A stretch of DNA of 5,304 nucleotides from Actinomycetota bacterium (GTDB lineage: Bacteria > Actinomycetota > Actinomycetes > Actinomycetales > Cellulomonadaceae): contig JAHIJU010000286.1 in assembly GCA_018898235.1 (NCBI GenBank), positions 1 through 5,304 on the forward strand, in the 5' to 3' direction. Within the stretch, counting starts at the first letter, position 1. Each line of letters starts with the position of its first letter. The notes beneath the pieces were generated by a model. The model was not told where the DNA came from. It saw only the letters and a program-made list of their open reading frames with translations, and searched no databases. Below, piece after piece: positions 1-5,125 of the stretch. A program made the translations under genes and the position numbers.

Positions 1-983
1 AGACCATCGTGCGGATGAAGGCCCGGCTGTGGTTCGTGCACCGCGGCATGGAGAAGCTGTTCGAGGGCCGCACCCCGGCCGAGGGCATCGAGCTGGCCGA
101 GAGGATCAGCGGCGACACGTCCGTCGGCCACACGCTCGGCTACGCGATGGCCGTCGAGGCCGCGCTCGGCGTCCGACCGTCCGAGGCGGACGTGCTGGTG
201 CGGGCCATGCTGCTGGAGCTCGAGCGGGTGCACAACCACGTGAGCGACCTGGGCGCGATCTGCAACGACGTCGGCTTCGGCATCGTGCACCAGCACACCC
301 AGCGGCTGCGCGAACAGCTGCTGCGGGCCAACCGCCAGATCACCGGGCACCGGCTGCTGCGCGGCGCGATCGGTATCGGCGGCGCCCGGGTGCGTGCCCT
401 GCCCGATGTGGCGGCGCTGGCCGCCGTCGGTGACCAGGTGGGTGAGCTGGTGCAGATCGCCCTCGGGAGCTCGGTGCTGGTCGACCGGTTCACCGGCACG
501 GCCGTGCTCGCCGACGAGGAGGCGAGGGCGATGGGCGTGCTCGGCTACGTCGCCCGCGCCAGCGGTCTGGACATCGACGCCCGGCGCGACCACCCGTGGG
601 TCGACCTCGGTCCGGGATTCGCCGTCCCCACCGGCAGCAGCGGTGACGTCCTCGCCCGGTTCACCCAGCGCGTCGACGAGCTCGCGGTGTCGCTGACCGT
701 CGTGGCGCACCTCGTCGAACGGCTCGACGGGCGCCTCGGCGCCGGTCCGGCTGCCGATCTGCGGATGACCGACGGAGCCGGCAGCGCCCTCGTCGAGGCC
801 TGGCGCGGCACTGCGTGCCACCGCGTCGAGCTGGCGCACGGCCGGCTGAGCCGGGTCGCGGTCGTGGACCCGTCGTTCTTCACCTGGCCCGCGCTGCCGG
901 TCGCGCTGGCCGACACGATCGTCCCGGACTTCCCGCTGGCCAACAAGAGCTTCAACCAGTCGTACGCCGGCAACGACCTGTAG
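1..983 (+). CDS. Group 4 [NiFe]-hydrogenase/complex I large-subunit homologue (HycE/NuoD superfamily), 5' partial, NiFe ligands lost
   Basis: This is the C-terminal part of a HycE/HyfG/NuoD-type large subunit. The frame is open from the first bases of the window, and the first in-frame start codon (GTG at 9) lies inside conserved sequence, so the true start is upstream. Counting from that GTG, an early MEKLFEG segment (14-20) is followed by ERISGDTSVGH (31-41), which aligns with the ERICGxCSxxH ligand motif of hydrogenases. DPSFFTWP (287-294) aligns with the C-terminal DPCxxC motif. The four ligand cysteines are thus S34, T37, S289 and T292. The tail VPDFPLANKSFNQSYAGNDL is typical of hydrogenase-4-like and complex I-like subunits. 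Family knowledge says such Cys-free homologues carry no NiFe centre and act as a structural or quinone-site subunit of a membrane ion-pumping complex. The exact complex is inferred; its other genes should lie upstream. It appears to be the last gene of its operon. Confidence 0.85.
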   Translation, partial: TIVRMKARLWFVHRGMEKLFEGRTPAEGIELAERISGDTSVGHTLGYAMAVEAALGVRPSEADVLVRAMLLELERVHNHVSDLGAICNDVGFGIVHQHTQRLREQLLRANRQITGHRLLRGAIGIGGARVRALPDVAALAAVGDQVGELVQIALGSSVLVDRFTGTAVLADEEARAMGVLGYVARASGLDIDARRDHPWVDLGPGFAVPTGSSGDVLARFTQRVDELAVSLTVVAHLVERLDGRLGAGPAADLRMTDGAGSALVEAWRGTACHRVELAHGRLSRVAVVDPSFFTWPALPVALADTIVPDFPLANKSFNQSYAGNDL

Positions 984-994
984 CCGACGCCCGT

Positions 995-1008
995 TAGGCT
1001 CGCGAGCC
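995..1008 (+). promoter_or_regulatory. Probable -10 element of a leaderless maf transcript
   Basis: TAGGCT (995-1000) fits the actinobacterial TANNNT -10 consensus and ends 8 bases before the maf GTG. This puts the predicted transcript start at about 1007-1009, at or next to the start codon. No good Shine-Dalgarno sequence precedes that GTG and no convincing -35 is visible. The 12 bases 997-1008 (GGCTCGCGAGCC) also form a perfect palindrome. The promoter reading is inferred from spacing alone. Confidence 0.45.
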
Positions 1009-1668
1009 GTGACCCGCCTGCTGCTCGCCTCCGCCTCCCCCGCCCGCCTGGCCACCTTGCGCAGCGCCGGGTTCGACCCGCTGGTCCGGGTCTCGGACGT
1101 CGACGAGCCGGCCGTCCTGGCGGCGGCCGCCGAGCGCCTGGGCGCCTTCGACGTGGCCGATGCGGTGCTGCTGCTCGCCCAGGCCAAGGCCCTGGACGTG
1201 GCCGCCGCCGTGGAGGCTGAGGGTGCGGGTGACGACCTCCTGGTGCTGGGCTGCGACTCCTTGCTGGAGCTCGACGGCGAACCGTTCGGCAAACCGGTCG
1301 ACGCGGCACAGGCCACGGCACGCTGGCGCACGATGCGCGGTCGGATCGGCGTGCTGCACACCGGGCACTGGCTCGTCGACACCCGGCCGACCGACCCGGA
1401 CGGCCCGGGGTCGGGGGCGACGCTCGGCGCCACCGCCTCGACCCGCGTGCACTTCGCCGACGTGTCCGATGCGGAGATCGACGCCTACGTCGCGACCGGT
1501 GAGCCCCTCGCGGTGGCCGGGGCGTTCACGCTCGACGGCTGGGGCGGCCCGTTCGTCGAAGGCGTGGAGGGCGATCCGCACGCGGTGGTCGGTGTCTCGC
1601 TCCCGCTGCTGCGCGCACTGCTCGGTGAGGTCGGCGTGAGCGTGCCGGAGCTGTGGCGTCAGGCGTGA
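1009..1668 (+). CDS. maf: Maf family nucleoside triphosphate pyrophosphatase
   Basis: The 219-residue product is a Maf/YhdE-type pyrophosphatase, a cytosolic enzyme that hydrolyses non-canonical or selected nucleoside triphosphates to monophosphate and pyrophosphate. Visible motifs are the N-terminal SASPAR nucleotide loop (8-13), an AQAKA segment with K60, GCDS with the presumed catalytic D83, FGKP (93-96), MRGRIGVLHTG (109-119), and GEPLAVAGAF (164-173). Length is normal for the family, allowing for a short Gly/Pro-rich insertion near 126-140. The position of the Gln in the GIQG motif of well-studied dTTP/UTP-type Maf proteins holds D176 (TLDG), so substrate choice is uncertain. The GTG start leaves essentially no extra residues before the conserved beta-strand and follows the preceding stop by 25 bases. 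In mycobacteria maf sits between acyl-CoA carboxylase subunit genes; here accA follows after 150 bases but no beta or epsilon subunit precedes it. Confidence 0.93.
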   Translation: MTRLLLASASPARLATLRSAGFDPLVRVSDVDEPAVLAAAAERLGAFDVADAVLLLAQAKALDVAAAVEAEGAGDDLLVLGCDSLLELDGEPFGKPVDAAQATARWRTMRGRIGVLHTGHWLVDTRPTDPDGPGSGATLGATASTRVHFADVSDAEIDAYVATGEPLAVAGAFTLDGWGGPFVEGVEGDPHAVVGVSLPLLRALLGEVGVSVPELWRQA

Positions 1669-1712
1669 CCGCGCCCGCCGCCGTCACGGCGAGCGCCGCC
1701 CGGCACCGCTGA

Positions 1713-1768
1713 GGATTCCTCCAACAGCCATGGCCGGGGGCTTGGCCCTGACCACAGTCTTGGAATCC
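1713..1768 (+). other. Imperfect stem-loop in the maf-accA intergenic region
   Basis: The outer arms are GGATTCCTCCAA (1713-1724) and TTGGAATCC (1760-1768), giving 9 pairs with a 3-base bulge. The inner arms GCCATGGCC (1727-1735) and GGCTTGGC (1739-1746) pair around a GGG loop with one mismatch and one bulge. No run of T follows, so it is not a standard intrinsic terminator. It could be a factor-assisted terminator for maf, an RNA-stability element, or a regulator site upstream of the accA promoter. The pairing is seen directly; the function is unknown. Confidence 0.4.
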
Positions 1769-1782
1769 GGGCCACCGTGCCC

Positions 1783-1813
1783 TCGACGGCCGGTGCGCGC
1801 CGCGCGTTACGGT
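1783..1813 (+). promoter_or_regulatory. Putative accA promoter (-35/-10)
   Basis: TACGGT (1808-1813) fits the TANNNT -10 consensus, and TCGACG (1783-1788) is a 4/6 match to TTGACA with a 19-base spacer, which is slightly long. The -10 ends 5 bases before the accA GTG, so the transcript would start at or beside the start codon and be leaderless. A competing reading is that GGTGA (1811-1815) is a ribosome binding site complementary to the 16S tail on a transcript started further upstream. Confidence 0.4.
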
Positions 1814-1818
1814 GAGCC

Positions 1819-3603
1819 GTGCCCGCCCTGACCAAGGTCCTTGTCGCCAACCGCGGCGAGATCGCCGTCCGCATCGTCCGGGCCTGCGCCGACGCCGGTC
1901 TGGCCTCGGTCGCGGTCTACGCCGACCCCGATCGGACGGCCCTGCACGTCCGGCTGGCCGACGAGGCGTACGCGCTCGGCGGTGCCCGCGCGGCCGAGAC
2001 GTACCTCGACATCGCCAAGCTGCTCGACGTCGCCCGTCGCGCCGGTGCCGATGCCGTGCACCCCGGCTACGGCTTCCTCGCCGAGAACGCTGCCTTCGCC
2101 CAGGCCGTGATCGACGCCGGGCTGGTGTGGATCGGCCCGCCGCCGGCTGCCATCGAGGCACTGGGCGACAAGGTGAGCGCGCGGCACATCGCCCATCGTG
2201 CGGGCGCGCCGCTGGTGCCGGGCACGTCCGACCCGGTGGCCGGCGCCGCGCAGGTGCACGAGTTCGTGGCCGAGCACGGGCTGCCGGTGGCGATCAAGGC
2301 GGCCTTCGGCGGCGGTGGCCGCGGGCTGAAGGTGGTGCGGGACGCCGCCGACATCGACGAGCTGTTCGACTCGGCGGTCCGTGAGGCGACGGCGGCGTTC
2401 GGCCGCGGCGAGTGCTTCGTCGAGCGCTACGTCGACCGGCCGCGCCACGTGGAGACCCAGTGCCTGGCCGATGCCTACGGCACGGTCGTCGTCGTCTCGA
2501 CCCGGGACTGCTCGTTGCAGCGCCGCCACCAGAAGCTCGTCGAGGAGGCACCGGCCCCGTTCCTCACGCAGGCCCAGCACACCCAGCTGGTCGAGGCGTC
2601 GGTGGCCATCCTGCGTGAGGCGCACTACGTCGGCGCGGGCACCTGCGAGTTCCTGCTGGGCGCCGACGGCACGATCTCGTTCCTCGAGGTCAACACCCGG
2701 CTGCAGGTCGAGCACCCCGTGACCGAGGAGGTCAGCGGGGTCGACCTGGTCCGCGAGCAGCTGCGGATCGCGGCCGGTGAACCGCTCGGCTACGACGCGG
2801 TCGCCTCCCGCGGCCACTCGATCGAGTTCCGGATCAACGGTGAGGACCCGGCGGCGGGGTTCCTGCCGACGCCCGGTCGCATCACCACGCTGCGGCTGCC
2901 GTCGGGTCCGGGGGTGCGCGTCGACTCCGGTGTGGTCGAGGGCGACACCGTCTCGGGGGCGTTCGACTCCCTGCTGCTCAAGCTGATCGTGACGGGCGCG
3001 ACCCGCCGTCAGGCCATCGAGCGGGCCCGCCGTGCCCTGGCGGAGCTGACCGTCGAGGGCATGGCCACCGTGGTGCCGTTCCACCGTGCGCTGCTCACCG
3101 AACCGGCGTTCGTCCCGGCGCACGACGACGAGCCGTTCACCGTGCACACCCGGTGGATCGAGACCGAGTTCGCCGACCGGCTGGCGGCGCTGGCCCCGGG
3201 GGCGCCGGAGCAGTCCACCGCACCGGAGGAGCCCGAGCCCGAGCTAGAGCTGGAACGGGTGGTCGTGGAGGTCGGCGGCAAGCGGCTGGAGGTCGTGCTG
3301 CCCGCGGCGTTCGGTCTGGGCCGCCCGGGTGGCCGTCCGAGTGCCCGTCGTCCGGCCCGCCGGACGGCTCCGCGCGCGACGACGAGCGGGACGACGCTCA
3401 CCTCGCCGATGCAGGGCACCATCGTGAAGGTCGCGGTGGCCGAGGGCGACCAGGTGGCCGAGGGCGATCTGGTGGTGGTGCTGGAGGCGATGAAGATGGA
3501 GCAGCCGCTCGTGGCGCACCGCGCGGGCACGGTGGCCCGGCTGGCGTCCCAGGTCGGCTCCTCCGTCTCGGCGGGCACGCTGATCTGCGAGATCGTCGAC
3601 TGA
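1819..3603 (+). CDS. accA: Acyl-CoA carboxylase alpha subunit (biotin carboxylase fused to biotin carrier protein)
   Basis: The 594-residue product carries out ATP-dependent carboxylation of its own biotin, which a separate carboxyltransferase beta subunit then uses to make malonyl-CoA or methylmalonyl-CoA for fatty-acid and related synthesis. The order is biotin carboxylase N-domain (KVLVANRGEIAVRI, 6-19; HPGYGFLAEN, 81-90), ATP-grasp domain (glycine loop FGGGGRG 163-169; RDCSLQRRHQK 229-239; LEVNTRLQVEHP 289-300), C-domain (EFRINGEDP 336-344; FDSLLLKLIVTG 382-393), a charged linker, and a biotinyl domain from about 525. The carrier motif EAMKM places the biotinylated lysine at K559. By alignment with E. 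coli AccC, K118, K160, E290, N292, R294, E298 and R338 are all kept, so the enzyme looks active. Length matches actinobacterial AccA3/AccBC proteins. The GTG start leaves only five residues before the first conserved strand. No beta or epsilon subunit is in the window. The symbol varies among species (accA3, accBC, bccA). Confidence 0.95.
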   Translation: MPALTKVLVANRGEIAVRIVRACADAGLASVAVYADPDRTALHVRLADEAYALGGARAAETYLDIAKLLDVARRAGADAVHPGYGFLAENAAFAQAVIDAGLVWIGPPPAAIEALGDKVSARHIAHRAGAPLVPGTSDPVAGAAQVHEFVAEHGLPVAIKAAFGGGGRGLKVVRDAADIDELFDSAVREATAAFGRGECFVERYVDRPRHVETQCLADAYGTVVVVSTRDCSLQRRHQKLVEEAPAPFLTQAQHTQLVEASVAILREAHYVGAGTCEFLLGADGTISFLEVNTRLQVEHPVTEEVSGVDLVREQLRIAAGEPLGYDAVASRGHSIEFRINGEDPAAGFLPTPGRITTLRLPSGPGVRVDSGVVEGDTVSGAFDSLLLKLIVTGATRRQAIERARRALAELTVEGMATVVPFHRALLTEPAFVPAHDDEPFTVHTRWIETEFADRLAALAPGAPEQSTAPEEPEPELELERVVVEVGGKRLEVVLPAAFGLGRPGGRPSARRPARRTAPRATTSGTTLTSPMQGTIVKVAVAEGDQVAEGDLVVVLEAMKMEQPLVAHRAGTVARLASQVGSSVSAGTLICEIVD

Positions 3604-3605
3604 TC

Positions 3606-4124
3606 GTGCAGGTCCCACCTCGGCACGCCCCCCGGCCCGGGGACGGCTGGGTCGAGTGCGGGTGCGGGCGGCGCCACTGGGGTCTCGTGGGTGCGGCCGG
3701 TCTGCTGCTGGCCCGCCGGGACGATGCGGGGACCATCACGCACGTCCTGCTCCAGCACCGGGCGCTGTGGTCCGACCAGGGCGGGACGTGGGGGGTTCCG
3801 GGCGGTGCGCGCGAACCCGGTGAGACCGCCGTCCAGGGCGCGCTGCGGGAGGCCGCCGAGGAGGCCGGCGTCGATCCGGGCGATGTCGAGGTCGTCGACG
3901 AATCGGTGCTGACGCACCCCGACTGGAGCTACACCACGGTCATCGGGTTCGAACGTGCTCCGGTCGCACCGCGCGCCACGGATGCCGAGAGCCTCGAGGT
4001 GGCCTGGGTGCCGGTCGACGAGGTGCCGGGGCTCCCGTTGCTGCCGGCCTTCGCGCAGGCGTGGCCCATGCTCCTGACCAGGGCGGTTGCCGCCGCGCCC
4101 ACGCGGCTGGGCACCCCCGACTAG
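3606..4124 (+). CDS. Nudix hydrolase
   Basis: The 172-residue product contains a full Nudix box at residues 67-89: G67, x5, E73, x7, then REAAEEAGV, with R81, E82, E85 and E86 as the metal-binding and catalytic residues of the family. WGVPGG just before it is the usual lead-in. The family cleaves nucleoside diphosphates linked to another moiety; the substrate cannot be read from this sequence. The N-terminus has an ECGCGRRHWG segment (C18, C20, H24) before the core strand GAAGLLLAR (29-37), which may be a remnant metal knuckle. The GTG start lies 2 bases after the accA stop (TGA 3601-3603), so translational coupling to accA is likely. The same frame stays open far upstream inside accA, but that extension has no Nudix-like content and is a GC-rich artefact. 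No strong ribosome binding site is seen. Confidence 0.88.
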   Translation: MQVPPRHAPRPGDGWVECGCGRRHWGLVGAAGLLLARRDDAGTITHVLLQHRALWSDQGGTWGVPGGAREPGETAVQGALREAAEEAGVDPGDVEVVDESVLTHPDWSYTTVIGFERAPVAPRATDAESLEVAWVPVDEVPGLPLLPAFAQAWPMLLTRAVAAAPTRLGTPD

Positions 4125-4147
4125 GACCTACGTCACAGGGGCGCGAC

Positions 4148-4178
4148 TTGCCTCGACCCACTTGGGTAAGGGTAACCT
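4148..4178 (+). promoter_or_regulatory. Putative efeUO promoter overlapped by an iron box
   Basis: TAACCT (4173-4178) fits the TANNNT -10 form, and TTGCCT (4148-4153) is a 4/6 match to the -35 consensus with a 19-base spacer. The predicted transcript start is near 4185, giving an untranslated leader of about 59 bases. The -10 lies inside the first iron box, and the second box would cover the first transcribed bases, an arrangement suited to repression. The promoter is inferred. Confidence 0.4.
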
Positions 4179-4180
4179 CA
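4162..4180 (+). promoter_or_regulatory. DtxR/IdeR-type iron box 1
   Basis: TTGGGTAAGGGTAACCTCA matches the iron-box consensus TTAGGTTAGSCTAACCTAA at 15 of 19 positions by my count. It overlaps the probable -10 of the efe operon. Iron-loaded DtxR/IdeR is expected to bind and repress. The operator role is inferred from the match and from the iron-transport genes downstream. Confidence 0.75.
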
Positions 4181-4186
4181 TCTCCA

Positions 4187-4205
4187 TGAGGTAAGCCTTA
4201 CCTCA
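4187..4205 (+). promoter_or_regulatory. DtxR/IdeR-type iron box 2 (perfect palindrome)
   Basis: TGAGGTAAGCCTTACCTCA is a perfect 9-1-9 inverted repeat and matches the iron-box consensus at 15 of 19 positions. It starts 25 bp after box 1 starts, with 6 bp between the boxes, and ends 38 bases before the efeU ATG. It should hold one or two DtxR/IdeR dimers beside those on box 1. Confidence 0.82.
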
Positions 4206-4232
4206 GTGTGGCGGATGCCGTCCGCCCCGAAC

Positions 4233-4238
4233 GGGAAG
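4233..4238 (+). promoter_or_regulatory. Ribosome binding site that decides the efeU start
   Basis: GGGAAG sits 5 bases before ATG 4244. In-frame GTG codons further upstream (such as 4208) abut the iron box and lack such a site. The ATG also matches the usual family N-terminus. Confidence 0.7.
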
Positions 4239-4243
4239 CAGTC

Positions 4244-5089
4244 ATGGTCGCCAACTACCTCATCGGGCTCCGCGAAGGACTCGAAGCCGCACTCGTGGTC
4301 GGGATCCTCGTCGCCTACCTGGTGCGCACCGGACGCCGCGACCTGCTCCCCGTGCTGTGGACCGGGGTGGGGTTGGCGCTCGCCATCTCGCTCACCTTCG
4401 GGGCGATCCTCACGTGGGGCCCGTCCGGGCTGTCCTTCGAGGCGCAGGAGGCCATCGGCGGCACCCTGTCGATCCTGGCCGTCGGCCTGATCACCTGGAT
4501 GATCTTCTGGATGGCCCGCACCGCACGGTCCCTCAAGGCGAACCTCCAGCACCGCCTGGACGACGCCGTGGTCGCGGGCAAGCGTGCCGTCCTCGTGATG
4601 GCCCTGCTGGCTGTCGGCCGCGAGGGGCTGGAGACCGCGCTGTTCCTCTGGGCCGGGGCCCAGGCCACCGGGCGGACCACGGCACCCCTGCTCGGTGCCG
4701 TCCTCGGCCTGGCCAGCGCCGTCGTCCTCGGCTGGCTGCTGTACCGCGGTGCCGTGCGGATCAACCTGCAGCAGTTCTTCGCCTGGACCGGGACCTTCCT
4801 CGTCGTCGTCGCCGGCGGGGTGCTCGCCTACGGCGTGCACGACCTGCAGGAAGCCGGGATCCTGCCCGGTCTGAGCTCGCTGGCCTTCGACGTGTCCGCG
4901 GTGATCCCCCCCACCTCGTGGTACGGGACCCTGCTCAAGGGCATCCTCAACTTCTCCCCCGCGACCACCTGGTTGCAGGCGATCGCCTGGGTCGCCTACG
5001 TCGTCCCCGTGATGACGATGTTCGTCCGGCAGGCCTGGGGCCACGCCCCCGCCCGGCCCGCACCGGTCGCCGTCGCGACCGTCGCCTGA
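4244..5089 (+). CDS. efeU: FTR1-family iron permease EfeU
   Basis: The 281-residue product is an inner-membrane high-affinity iron permease of the FTR1/OFeT family; E. coli EfeU is 276 residues. Two REGLE iron-binding motifs are present, at 10-14 in the first helix and 126-130 in the fourth, as the family requires. I see seven likely membrane segments: about 4-26, 35-57, 69-90, 113-136, 149-167, 179-198 and 243-265. Start ATG 4244 is chosen because NYLIGLREGLEAAL then lies at the very N-terminus, as in EfeU proteins, and a ribosome binding site precedes it. efeO follows after 36 bases, so the two are probably co-transcribed from the iron-box promoter. The permease should work with EfeO and a downstream peroxidase EfeB to import iron; in E. 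coli the system favours Fe2+ at low pH. No defect is visible. Confidence 0.95.
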   Translation: MVANYLIGLREGLEAALVVGILVAYLVRTGRRDLLPVLWTGVGLALAISLTFGAILTWGPSGLSFEAQEAIGGTLSILAVGLITWMIFWMARTARSLKANLQHRLDDAVVAGKRAVLVMALLAVGREGLETALFLWAGAQATGRTTAPLLGAVLGLASAVVLGWLLYRGAVRINLQQFFAWTGTFLVVVAGGVLAYGVHDLQEAGILPGLSSLAFDVSAVIPPTSWYGTLLKGILNFSPATTWLQAIAWVAYVVPVMTMFVRQAWGHAPARPAPVAVATVA

Positions 5090-5116
5090 CTCCGCCACCC
5101 GCCCGCACCGCTCCTT

Positions 5117-5121
5117 GGGAG
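5117..5121 (+). promoter_or_regulatory. Ribosome binding site of efeO
   Basis: GGGAG ends 4 bases before ATG 5126. It supports that start, which also begins a well-formed lipoprotein signal peptide. Confidence 0.65.
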
Positions 5122-5125
5122 AACC

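Noticed and set aside
545..1321. 258-codon minus-strand frame across the hydrogenase-like gene and maf
   Set aside because: It is an Arg/Pro-rich shadow that crosses two well-supported + strand genes and the gap between them.
1669..1818. accE-like epsilon subunit gene between maf and accA
   Set aside because: The gap is 150 bases and holds no frame long enough for the roughly 60-90 residue epsilon subunit.
1807..3147. 446-codon open frame on the minus strand opposite accA
   Set aside because: It mirrors accA, which has full-length family motifs. The product is a low-complexity R/G/D/Q-rich sequence with no recognisable domain, typical of antisense frames in GC-rich DNA.
3153..3605. Upstream extension of the Nudix frame inside accA
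   Set aside because: The extra residues are Gly/Arg/Ala-rich with no domain. The GTG at 3606 directly after the accA stop is the sensible start.
3009..3917. 302-codon open frame on the minus strand across accA and the Nudix gene
   Set aside because: It spans two well-supported + strand genes and has no recognisable content.
4125..4161. Terminator after the Nudix gene
   Set aside because: No stable GC-rich hairpin followed by T residues is present. ACCCA/TGGGT (4156-4167) is only a 5-bp repeat and overlaps iron box 1.
4208..4243. GTG 4208 as the efeU start
   Set aside because: It would add 12 charged residues before the usual family N-terminus and has no ribosome binding site. ATG 4244 has GGGAAG at the right distance.
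4178..5098. 306-codon open frame on the minus strand opposite efeU
   Set aside because: The product is a Gly/Asp/Gln/His-rich shadow of efeU with no hydrophobic core or known motif, and its start region covers most of the efeU gene.
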